From Oxalobacteraceae bacterium (lineage in GTDB: Bacteria > Pseudomonadota > Gammaproteobacteria > Burkholderiales > Burkholderiaceae_D), in assembly GCA_021768485.1 (NCBI GenBank), contig JAIZVZ010000039.1, positions 1-34,952 on the forward strand: a stretch of 34,952 nt of DNA, read 5' to 3'. The first letter of the stretch is position 1. Each line of letters opens with the position of its first letter. Shown piece by piece: positions 7,348 to 14,278 of the stretch. The notes beneath the pieces were generated by a model that did no database searches, was not told where the DNA came from, and saw nothing but the letters and a program-made list of their open reading frames with translations. The translations under genes were made by a program, and so were the position numbers.

Positions 7348-7456
7348 AAAAAACGGACGCGGGCTCAGTCGCCAGCAGAATGCGCAAGGGAGCTACCCTT
7401 CCCGCGTCCTCAAAAATACACGCGGCCCTGTGATTCAGGCCGCGCAAGCCGTGTAT
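7348..7456 (-). ncRNA. Structured leader RNA with terminator before primase
   Basis: Read on the minus strand, this gap folds into two consecutive hairpins. The first pairs ATACACG (7450-7456) with its complement at 7416-7422 and contains an inner 7-bp stem CGCGGCC/GGCCGCG (7438-7444/7421-7427); a T run follows. The second has a 9-bp outer stem GGACGCGGG/CCCGCGTCC (7401-7409/7355-7363) enclosing AAGGG-TAGCT-CCCTT (7400-7386). It ends in six T residues (7353-7348), a full intrinsic terminator. A CTCATAT element lies just upstream (7494-7481). A premature terminator with internal structure before a primase operon is how P4 CI and P1 C4 antisense RNAs act; kinship is my inference. A 60-codon open frame crosses it and is the alternative reading. 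Confidence 0.6.
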
Positions 7457-7494
7457 TGCGGTGATGAACGATGATTGTAACCGTATATGAGCAA

Positions 7495-7938
7495 TCAGGG
7501 TTGATCGGCGCCGATGTTTTTTCGCCACACGTTGATGATGTCGGCAGCCTCCTCTTCCGACGAGAAGAAGCCAGCGATGCCGCCAGCATCGCTGATGGTC
7601 TGAGCCCAGTCCTTCTGCGCCTTGCTGCGCCGGCCGCCATCACTGCGCTTGGCCTCGAAGCTGCCGAAGACCAGCACCTGGCGGCCGACCATCGCCGGCG
7701 TGATCGTGACCGGCACGCCGCCGATCAGATCGCCGGCGCCGACGACTGGCTCGTTGCTCAGCAGCCCGAAGCCCAGCGCAATCGGCCGCGCGCCGTGGAG
7801 CTTGATAGCTCCATGCGGCAGCGGCACCGGCTTGCCACTGCCAACCCAGCCCTTGCCGGTGTTCAGGCGCCAGACCAGCGCGCCCATGGTGGCCAGCTTT
7901 ACCCAACCGCGCCGCTGTACGGGATTTTCGAGGCTCAT
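7495..7938 (-). CDS. VRR-NUC domain nuclease
   Basis: A 147-residue single-domain nuclease of the virus-type replication-repair (VRR-NUC) family within the PD-(D/E)XK fold. The motif residues are visible: E4 near the N-terminus, D70 in GAGDLIGG, E95-x-K97 in FEAKRSDGG, and Q108 in KAQKDW. Phage-encoded single-domain members are thought to cut branched DNA such as flaps or Holliday junctions. The start at 7938 is chosen because its ATG overlaps the TGA of the upstream gene (ATGA); a longer frame to 8022 lacks a ribosome site. It sits between the SSB/DUF6378 genes and the primase, as a repair partner of replication. Confidence 0.87.
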   Translation of the reverse strand: MSLENPVQRRGWVKLATMGALVWRLNTGKGWVGSGKPVPLPHGAIKLHGARPIALGFGLLSNEPVVGAGDLIGGVPVTITPAMVGRQVLVFGSFEAKRSDGGRRSKAQKDWAQTISDAGGIAGFFSSEEEAADIINVWRKNIGADQP

Positions 7939-8381
7939 GGCAAAGTCGCGCTGACGTTGCCGCACGTGTTGCACTTGAACTCGCCCGAACGATCCGGATG
8001 ACAATAAAACTGCCAGGCGCACTGTCCAGGAATGCAGCGCGTGTGAATCGCCGGCACAGTTTTCACATGTGCTGGCTGGCGAGTCTCGCTGTTGCGCGCC
8101 AACGCCTCAGCCTTCAGCGCCGAGTAGGCAACGCCATCCTCGGCGCTGTCGCGGTGGAACACACCAGGCGTCTGCCACTGGCGCACATCTTTCAGCAGTT
8201 GCATCATCAGCCAGCCCTCGGCCTCAGTCAGCTCGCGGCCGGTGATGATGTTGAACGCCTCGATCGTGCGACCCATGCTGCGCTCGCCGCCCGGCTGATC
8301 GTATTGAGCGGCGCGCTGCTGCATGATCGCGCCGGCCTGCGCCAGGAATTCTGGCGCGCTCATCGGTTTGTTGGATGTCAT
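7935..8381 (-). CDS. DUF6378-like phage protein with C-terminal zinc motif
   Basis: A 148-residue protein. Residues ~10-95 match the pattern of a phage family I recall as DUF6378: an AQYDQPGGERSM-type segment, a middle ITGRELTEAEGWLMMQLLKDVRQ, and a DSAEDGVAYSALKAE motif like a nucleotide-pyrophosphohydrolase-type helical bundle. The C-terminal ~40 residues carry cysteines C116, C120, C126, C136 and C139 (CIPGQC, CNTC) and form a probable zinc ribbon. The ATG at 8381 has no clear ribosome site; the in-frame ATG at residue 7 is a second option. It lies 18 bases after ssb and overlaps VRR-NUC by ATGA. Confidence 0.75.
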   Translation of the reverse strand: MTSNKPMSAPEFLAQAGAIMQQRAAQYDQPGGERSMGRTIEAFNIITGRELTEAEGWLMMQLLKDVRQWQTPGVFHRDSAEDGVAYSALKAEALARNSETRQPAHVKTVPAIHTRCIPGQCAWQFYCHPDRSGEFKCNTCGNVSATLP

Positions 8382-8399
8382 ATAATGTTGTCAGAATGA

Positions 8400-8855
8400 T
8401 CAGAATGGGATGTCATCATCGATCGGTGCTGGCGCTGGCCGGCCGGCTGGTGCCGCCGCTGGACGCTGGGCCTGCTGACGCTGTGGCGCCGGTGCCGCTT
8501 GCTGCTGACCGCCGCTGTCTTGCTTGCCACCCAGCAGCTGCATGCTCTCCGCGATGATGTCGGTCGCGAACTTCTCGACGCCATCCTTGTCGGTGTATTT
8601 GCGCGTTTGCAGCCGGCCCTCGACATACATCGAGGTGCCTTTCTTCGCGTACTGGCCTACGATCTCTGCCAGCTTGCCGAAGAATGAGATGCGGTGCCAC
8701 TCGGTGATCTCGGTCTGCTCGCCGGTGTTCTTGTCCTTTTTCTTGTAGGACGTGGCCACCGCAATATTGGCGATCGCGTCGCCTGACGGCATATAACGGA
8801 GTTCAGGGTCGCGGCCCAAGTTGCCTACGATAATTACTTTATTGACTGATGCCAT
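8400..8855 (-). CDS. ssb: Single-stranded DNA-binding protein
   Basis: A 151-residue SSB. Residues 1-110 form the OB fold with the family signature ([46 protein letters not shown]). A glutamine/proline/alanine-rich linker follows, then the acidic tip DDDIPF that recruits partner proteins in bacterial SSBs. It coats single-stranded DNA during replication and recombination. TTGGAGC precedes the start. It lies between the SF2 helicase and the DUF6378-like gene. Length and tip match the bacterial type, so it can probably engage host SSB partners. Confidence 0.96.
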   Translation of the reverse strand: MASVNKVIIVGNLGRDPELRYMPSGDAIANIAVATSYKKKDKNTGEQTEITEWHRISFFGKLAEIVGQYAKKGTSMYVEGRLQTRKYTDKDGVEKFATDIIAESMQLLGGKQDSGGQQQAAPAPQRQQAQRPAAAPAGRPAPAPIDDDIPF

Positions 8856-8885
8856 GATTGCTCCAAATGATGCGGCGGTGCCGCG

Positions 8886-10613
8886 TTAAAATTCGATTTC
8901 TGCATTGACTGGCGCACGCGGCGCAGCGACCTGCTCGGTGCGGTGCTGCTCGAAGCGGTCGCGCAATTCTCGCAGCTGCGCCGGCTTCATGCCCTTGATG
9001 TCCGAGATGGCCACGCCGAACGTTGCGAGCGGCGCCTGGCCGGTGGTCTGGTGCCAGGCGCGCAGATCAGCGATCAGGCTGTCGCGCAGCTCGGCCTTGT
9101 CCTGGCGGGCCTTCACGATGGCCTGCGCGCGCGGCAGGCTGTAGCCCAGCTTCTGCACCATATCGTCGACCGACTGCGCTGCCGCCTGCGCGGCGCGCGC
9201 CTGCTGTGCCTGCTTCGCCTGCATCTCCTGCTCCTCCTGCAACTTGGTCAGCTTGCCGTCGACCTGTTCGATCTCGCGCACCGTTTTCGGCTGCGTCATA
9301 ACGGCCGAGCACTTCGGGCACTTCGGATCGCTGAACCACTCCGGCACCGGCTCGAACACATGGAAGCACTTCGGGCATTGCTTAGCGGTGATGCCCTCTT
9401 CGGCCGGCTTCTTCTTGCCCTTCTTCCGGCCCTCCAGTGTCCACTCACGAAGACGGCGCGGTGTGCCGTGCTTGACCTTGAATTCGCCGTTCACGATGCG
9501 GCCGACGTCGCCGACGTGGTCCAGGTAGAACGTGTTCTCGGTGCATTTGCCGCTATCGGGATCCGGGCGCATGATCCGACCGACGCGTTGCAGGAAGCGC
9601 GACTCGGATGCTGTCGGCGCCAAGCCGATGCAGCATTGAAGCTTTGGCAGGTCATAGCCTTCGTCGACTAGAGCCACGGTACAGGCGCCGTGCAGCTCGC
9701 CGTTGGCCAGCTTGCGATTGACCTCGGTGCGCTCGGCGTCGCTCATCTCCGGCTCGCCGACCAGCAGCGCGAAGCGATAGCCGGCCGCGTTGAATTCGTC
9801 GACGACGTGCTTCGCGTGCTTGATGGATGCGCAGAACACGATGGCAGTGGCGCCAGGGCAGTGCTCGGTGTAGTGCGCGACGGCGCTGCCGGTGATGACC
9901 GGGCGGTCGACGCGCTCCTCAACCTCCGCGGCGTTGTACTCGCCCTCCTTGTTGGCCTTCAGGTCATCGAACACCGGTGGGTCCATGCTGGTGAACACCG
10001 TAGGATTGATCAGCATGCCCATGTCGATCAGGTCAGCGACCAGCGGACCGACGACCATTTCTTTGAAGATGCCGCCATGACCTTCGCCCAGGCCGATGCC
10101 GTCGCCGCGCACTGGCGTCGCGGTAACGCCCAGCGTGATCGGCATGCCCAGGAGCTCGTGCAGCTTGCCCCACTTGTTGGCCTTCACCACGTGGTGGGCC
10201 TCGTCATAGATGGCGAGTTTGAATTTGTACGGGTTCGGCGGCAGCGGCTTGCCTTCGGCGGCCAGCTTCTCGCAGCGCTCAATGTATTTCTTCACGCGGA
10301 TCAGCAGCGTGTCGATGCTGGCAACCTGCACCATCTTGTGCGGCGCCGGCGTGAAGTGTGGCGAGATCATGCCGTGGTCGATGCCGAGTGCGCGCAGCGA
10401 CTTCGACGCCTGCAGCAGCAGCTCCTTGCGGTGCACGATGATGACGACGTTGTTGCCTTTGTCGGCGGCGTTGGTGGCGATGTAGCAGAAGGTGTAGGTC
10501 TTGCCGCCGCCGGTCGGCAGCACGAACAGCACCGGGTAATTCTTGCGTTTGAAAGCGTCACGGATGCCCGCGACGCCCTCCATCTGGTAAGGGCGAAGTG
10601 AAATATCTGCCAT
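8886..10613 (-). CDS. SF2 DEAD/DEAH-box helicase with zinc ribbon
   Basis: A 575-residue superfamily 2 helicase of the UvsW/SSL2-like phage type. Visible motifs are Walker A PTGGGKT (33-39), DEAH (137-140), VTATP (163-167) and motif VI QRVGRIMRP (342-350). A four-cysteine zinc ribbon (C413, C416, C432, C435) and a glutamine/alanine-rich coiled coil (about 445-480) follow, then a C-terminal helical region. Such helicases remodel branched DNA, drive origin melting or process R-loops in phage replication. GAGGA precedes the ATG. It heads the main replication gene row, with SSB next, 30 bases downstream. Confidence 0.92.
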   Translation of the reverse strand: MADISLRPYQMEGVAGIRDAFKRKNYPVLFVLPTGGGKTYTFCYIATNAADKGNNVVIIVHRKELLLQASKSLRALGIDHGMISPHFTPAPHKMVQVASIDTLLIRVKKYIERCEKLAAEGKPLPPNPYKFKLAIYDEAHHVVKANKWGKLHELLGMPITLGVTATPVRGDGIGLGEGHGGIFKEMVVGPLVADLIDMGMLINPTVFTSMDPPVFDDLKANKEGEYNAAEVEERVDRPVITGSAVAHYTEHCPGATAIVFCASIKHAKHVVDEFNAAGYRFALLVGEPEMSDAERTEVNRKLANGELHGACTVALVDEGYDLPKLQCCIGLAPTASESRFLQRVGRIMRPDPDSGKCTENTFYLDHVGDVGRIVNGEFKVKHGTPRRLREWTLEGRKKGKKKPAEEGITAKQCPKCFHVFEPVPEWFSDPKCPKCSAVMTQPKTVREIEQVDGKLTKLQEEQEMQAKQAQQARAAQAAAQSVDDMVQKLGYSLPRAQAIVKARQDKAELRDSLIADLRAWHQTTGQAPLATFGVAISDIKGMKPAQLRELRDRFEQHRTEQVAAPRAPVNAEIEF

Positions 10614-10684
10614 AGTTTCCTCAATGCGCGGCTCTGTGCTGCCCTATCCGCGCAATACGTTGATCACCGGCCTGGCGGCCGGGC

Positions 10685-10960
10685 TTATTGCTGTTGCAAT
10701 TCTGGAGAGAGGTCGATCGGCGCCGGCGGCGCACCGGCGGCGAGCGCAGCCAGACGCGCCTCTTCATCGCGCACCACCTGCTGCATGCGCTGCAGCAGCA
10801 TCACAGTGGTAGGGCACTCACGGCGCCAGCGGTCCGGCGTTGCACGACTGATGCCGGTAGCTTTGCAGATGGACGTGATCGTCATGCCGACGGCTGCAGC
10901 GTCCTTCTCCAGCGTATCCAGCTCCGCGTAAAAATCCTTGATGTAGTTGCCTGAACTCAT
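10685..10960 (-). CDS. Small HTH regulatory protein
   Basis: A 91-residue protein. Residues ~24-50 read ITSICKATGISRATPDRWRRE, a helix-turn-helix with a recognition helix like phage Cro or bacterial XRE-type proteins. The C-terminal part is alanine/proline-rich and ends ELQQQ. The start at 10960 is preceded by GGAGCGG; upstream codons up to 11068 lack a ribosome site. It is the first gene of the minus-strand operon and borders a divergent control region, the usual place for a Cro-like or operon-autoregulating protein. It could also be an early replication switch factor. A GC-rich hairpin without a T tract (about 10663-10678) follows it. Confidence 0.72.
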   Translation of the reverse strand: MSSGNYIKDFYAELDTLEKDAAAVGMTITSICKATGISRATPDRWRRECPTTVMLLQRMQQVVRDEEARLAALAAGAPPAPIDLSPELQQQ

Positions 10961-11149
10961 AACCGCTCCGTTTTGGTAGTAAACGGAATTGTACTGTAAA
11001 AACGCAATGCACCGAAAATGATTACAGTGTTCTGTGGTGTTTTTGCGTGATGTTGCAGTACATCGCATGATGAATTGAGCGCCATTGCTTGCGCGTTACT
11101 CATTTATGATTCACAATTCAGCTACACAAACATTTTTGATCAACTACAC
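10961..11149. promoter_or_regulatory. Divergent promoter/operator region of the early genes
   Basis: This gap separates the leftward replication operon from the rightward recombination operon. It contains ACTGTA (10993-10998) and its inverse TACAGT (11023-11028), a further GCAGTAC near 11055, and two T/A-rich CGCAA stretches; these look like operator half-sites for the HTH protein encoded next to it. On the plus strand TTACTCATTTATGATTC (11096-11112) provides a TATGAT-like -10. TACAAT near 10988 could be the leftward -10. No good -35 boxes are seen. Confidence 0.5.
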
Positions 11150-12178
11150 ATGACCTCTGAAATCGTACTGCACGGCTTGATCGACGACATGTCGAACGCC
11201 GACTATCACGCAGCACCAGCTATCTCGAAGTCGCAGCTTGATGCGATCGCGCCAGAGACCGGCGGCAGCGCGCTGAACTATTGGGATCAGTATGTGAACC
11301 CGGACCGCGAGCCGCGCGAAGAGAAGCACTGCTTCACCGTCGGCAGCGGAACGCATACGCTGGTGCTTGAGCCGCATCTGTTCGAGCAGACCTACGGCGT
11401 AGGCTTTGACAAGAACGCGCACCCTGACGCGCTCGACACCGGCGCTGACCTGCGCAAGGAGATCGACGCGCGCGGCCTGGCAAAGTCCGGCACGAAGCCG
11501 GAGCTCGTGCAGCGTCTGGTCGATGACGGCTTTCCACCAGAGCGCATCATGATGGTGTTGGAAAAACGCCACAACGATACGATCGCCGGCCGCATTCCGA
11601 TCAGTGCCGCTGACTACAAGGACATGCTGGGCATGTTGCGCGCGGTGACGGCGCACCATACGGCCGGCGGCCTGATCGAAGGCGCGTTCATTGAGCAATC
11701 GTATTTCGTCAGCGTCAGTGTTCGCCAGGTTCTCGGCCCTCACTATGTCGCCGAGATCCATGGCCACGAGGACGGCGAGGTGCAGATCAAGATCCGGCCG
11801 GACCTGATCACGCGTAACGGCCGCATCATCGGCGACCTGAAGACGACCGACGATGTCAGCGAGCGCGGATTCGGCCGCACGATCGCGCAGCGCCGCTACC
11901 ACGTTCAGGCGGCGTGGTACCTGGACGCCATGGCCTTCCTGTACGGCGACGACGCGCCCGACACGTTCGCGCTCATCCCAGCTCAGAAGCGCCGGCCGTA
12001 TGACGCCGCCGTGCACTGGCTGAATGAACTTCACATCGGCGCCGGCCGCGACCTGTACCAGCGCGACCTCGCGCGCATCATTGCGTGCCGCCGCGTCGAC
12101 TTCTGGCCGGGCGCCGACAATGGCCGCCTGATTGAAGCAGCTTTGCCAAGCTGGGCCATGAGCGCCAGCGCCTATTAA
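11150..12178 (+). CDS. RecE-like PD-(D/E)XK exonuclease with SAP-like insert
   Basis: A 342-residue exonuclease of the RecE/phage exonuclease VIII C-terminal type. The N-terminus has the typical NADYHAAPAISKSQL segment. Active-site residues visible are H69 (GSGTHTLVLEP), D218 (IRPDLI), D229-x-K231 (GDLKTT) and Q253 in HVQAAWYL. Residues ~97-130 are an insertion with SAP-domain character (ADLRKEIDARGLAKSGTKPE), which often binds DNA. The enzyme should degrade one strand of double-stranded DNA ends to feed annealing. The start at 11150 lacks a clear Shine-Dalgarno; an upstream GTG or the downstream ATG at 11189 remain possible. It heads the plus-strand recombination operon. Confidence 0.88.
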   Translation: MTSEIVLHGLIDDMSNADYHAAPAISKSQLDAIAPETGGSALNYWDQYVNPDREPREEKHCFTVGSGTHTLVLEPHLFEQTYGVGFDKNAHPDALDTGADLRKEIDARGLAKSGTKPELVQRLVDDGFPPERIMMVLEKRHNDTIAGRIPISAADYKDMLGMLRAVTAHHTAGGLIEGAFIEQSYFVSVSVRQVLGPHYVAEIHGHEDGEVQIKIRPDLITRNGRIIGDLKTTDDVSERGFGRTIAQRRYHVQAAWYLDAMAFLYGDDAPDTFALIPAQKRRPYDAAVHWLNELHIGAGRDLYQRDLARIIACRRVDFWPGADNGRLIEAALPSWAMSASAY

Positions 12179-12202
12179 TTTTACTCACTCACGAAAGACG
12201 AT

Positions 12203-12829
12203 ATGAACACTATGCAGTTACACGTTGGCGGCACCGGCCACCACGAATTTACAGTCATCGAGCGCGGCAACTGCGTTCTGGTGCGCGGTTCGCTCAGCGC
12301 AGCCGGTATGCGCGGCGTGACGGCGATGTGCAGCAAGAAAGCAATCATCTCGCCTGACCTGGCTCGCATGCTTGATGCGAACTTCGCGTTTGGCCTTCAG
12401 GCTGATGTCGACACGTTGATCGCTGAGATTAAGCCGGAGTTGGAGGCGCAGGCAAACCGCAGCGCAGCGGCGCGCGGCATATCCGATGCGGCGGCGCGGT
12501 GGCTGTCAATCGGCGAGCGCGGCAGCAGCAGCAACGCAATTTTCACCCATCTCACCGGGAAGAACGCGTGCGAAGTCGGCGGCAAAAAGGATCACCCATG
12601 CGACCCAGCAGACGTGCGCCGCTGCTGGCTGCTGCTGGAAGACGTGCCGGAACTGAAGGCGTCCTTCCAGCGAATGGCCGAAGTGTCGCCGGCGTGGTCC
12701 GGATTGGTCCGTGACTGGGACCAGATCATCAGCACGATGGCGGAAGAAATTGGCGACATCCGCAAACCGAAGCGCGGCGCATCAGCACCACGCACCTACA
12801 AACTCATCAAGAACGCCATCGGGCGCTAA
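12203..12829 (+). CDS. Conserved phage protein of the recombination operon
   Basis: A 208-residue protein of unknown function. It contains a GERGSSSNAIFTHLTG segment (about 98-113) and a CDPADVRRCWLLLEDVP...SPAWSGLVRDWDQI stretch (~130-172). I recall both patterns from unnamed phage proteins that travel with recombination genes. Predicted mostly helical, with a basic C-terminus. The start is preceded by GAAAGACG. It lies 24 bases after the exonuclease and four bases before the ATPase gene, so the three are one operon. A role in end processing is plausible from position only. Confidence 0.7.
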   Translation: MNTMQLHVGGTGHHEFTVIERGNCVLVRGSLSAAGMRGVTAMCSKKAIISPDLARMLDANFAFGLQADVDTLIAEIKPELEAQANRSAAARGISDAAARWLSIGERGSSSNAIFTHLTGKNACEVGGKKDHPCDPADVRRCWLLLEDVPELKASFQRMAEVSPAWSGLVRDWDQIISTMAEEIGDIRKPKRGASAPRTYKLIKNAIGR

Positions 12830-12833
12830 AATC

Positions 12834-14234
12834 ATGCACATCCAACAACTGAAAATCTCCAACATCCTCGGCCTGAAAGACCTCGAAATTTCCCCGGGCA
12901 GCTTCACCGCAATTGAAGGCCCGAACGGCACCGGCAAGACGTCGATCATCGAAGCCATCAAGGGCGCACTGAAGAGCGGCCACGACGCCACCCTGCTGCG
13001 CAACGGCGCCGAGAAGGGCGAGATCGTGCTGGTGCTGGACGACGCAATGTCGATTACGAAATCGGTCACCGCTGACGGCAGCAGCACCGTGGTGCGCGAC
13101 GCCGCTGGCAAGAAGATCGCCCGGCCGGCCGAAGCCATCGCCAACCTGCTCGACATGCTGTCGGTGAACCCGGTCGACTTCTTGACCGCCAAGCCGAAGG
13201 ACCGCGTCCGCGTGCTGCTGGAGAGCATGCCGATGGAGGTGAACACCGAGCGCCTGAGCGAAATCTCCGGCATCACCGTGACGGCCGAGCCCGGCGTGCA
13301 CGTGCTGCAAGTTATCGAGCTGACTGCCAAGAAAGTCTACGACGAGCGCACCGGTACCAACCGCGCCGTCAAGGAGAAGGAAGGCACGATCAAGCAGCTG
13401 ACCGAGGCCATGCCGCCTGCACCGAACGGCGTGGAAGGCTCCGAGGAGGAAATCAGCGACCAGGTGGCAGAGGCCACCACGGCACGCGACACGCGCCTGG
13501 CGGCCATCGCCACCAAGTTGACCGGACTGGAAACGAAGGCGCGCGACGACATCGCAGCCAACGACACCGCCGCCCGTACGAAGATCGACGGCATCCGCAC
13601 CAAGCTGCAGGCCGACATCGATGCGCTGAAGGCCGCCGCACAGGCCGAGGTGGACACGATCAACACCACGCTGGCTGCCGACAATGCGGCCATCAACGCC
13701 GAGCTCGCCAAGCAGTCCGGCCTGGCCGCCACCGCCCGCGAGCAGGCCAACACCAAGCACACCAACACCACGGCGCCGCTGGCCGCCGCTCTGACCGTGC
13801 TGCGCACCAACCGCGAGGCCACGGCCAAGCGCGAGACTACGACCAAGCTGATCGAGGACATGAACGAGGAGCTGGAGCAGCTGCGCGCTGACGCTGAAGC
13901 ACAGACGGCAGCGCTGGCGGCGCTGGAGAGCTACAAGTCGGAACTGCTGGCCAAGTTGCCTATCCCGGGCCTGGAAGTCCGCGACGGCGAAATTTTCCGC
14001 AACGACGTGGTGTTCGATCGCCTCAACACCGCGCAGCAAGTCGACATCGCCGTCGACATCGCAAAGCTGCGCGCCGGAGAGCTGGGCGTGATCTGCGTCG
14101 ACCGCATCGAGTGCCTGGACAGCAAGATGTTCGCATCGTTCCAGCAGCGCCTGATCGACAGCGGCCTTCAGGCCTTCGTGACGCGTGTTGGCGACAGTGA
14201 CGGCGATACTTTCGAGATCACCACCACGAACTAA
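12834..14234 (+). CDS. RecF/SMC-like AAA ATPase
   Basis: A 466-residue ATPase with the ABC-type layout of RecF/Rad50/SMC proteins. Walker A GPNGTGKT is at 29-36. A coiled coil with long alanine-rich heptads spans about 175-385. A degenerate signature-like LNTAQQVDIAVDIAKL precedes a Walker B-like LGVICVDRIE. In that motif the residue after D423 is R424 rather than the usual catalytic glutamate, so hydrolysis may be altered. Such proteins tether or process DNA ends. The start ATG at 12834 is four bases after the preceding stop. It forms a set with the RecE-like nuclease and the protein at 14279. Confidence 0.85.
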   Translation: MHIQQLKISNILGLKDLEISPGSFTAIEGPNGTGKTSIIEAIKGALKSGHDATLLRNGAEKGEIVLVLDDAMSITKSVTADGSSTVVRDAAGKKIARPAEAIANLLDMLSVNPVDFLTAKPKDRVRVLLESMPMEVNTERLSEISGITVTAEPGVHVLQVIELTAKKVYDERTGTNRAVKEKEGTIKQLTEAMPPAPNGVEGSEEEISDQVAEATTARDTRLAAIATKLTGLETKARDDIAANDTAARTKIDGIRTKLQADIDALKAAAQAEVDTINTTLAADNAAINAELAKQSGLAATAREQANTKHTNTTAPLAAALTVLRTNREATAKRETTTKLIEDMNEELEQLRADAEAQTAALAALESYKSELLAKLPIPGLEVRDGEIFRNDVVFDRLNTAQQVDIAVDIAKLRAGELGVICVDRIECLDSKMFASFQQRLIDSGLQAFVTRVGDSDGDTFEITTTN

Positions 14235-14236
14235 CA

Positions 14237-14253
14237 ATACTCATTTATAATCA
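14237..14253 (+). promoter_or_regulatory. Promoter-like TACTCATTTATAAT element
   Basis: The 44-base gap before the next gene contains TACTCATTTATAATCA, with a consensus TATAAT. It matches the element at 11097-11112 except for one base (TATGAT) in the core and differences after it. No good -35 is visible, so it could be an extended -10 promoter dependent on an activator. Confidence 0.5.
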
Positions 14254-14278
14254 ACGCTTCACCCACAACGGAGTAAAT

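Noticed and set aside
7346-7528. A 60-codon open frame crossing the structured leader (protein ending EPASVF)
   Set aside because: It overlaps the end of the VRR-NUC gene, has no clear ribosome site, and its bases form perfect stems and a T tract. The RNA reading is preferred, but the frame is kept as the alternative.
10663-10678. A terminator after the small HTH gene (stem CCGGCC/GGCCGG)
   Set aside because: It has no T tract on the minus strand, and the following helicase gene has its own ribosome site only 70 bases on. It is more likely an RNA-stabilising hairpin or chance.
12807-14237. A 476-codon minus-strand frame opposite the SMC-like ATPase
   Set aside because: Low-complexity, glycine/valine/leucine-biased translation with no motif, against a plus-strand protein with Walker A and coiled coil.
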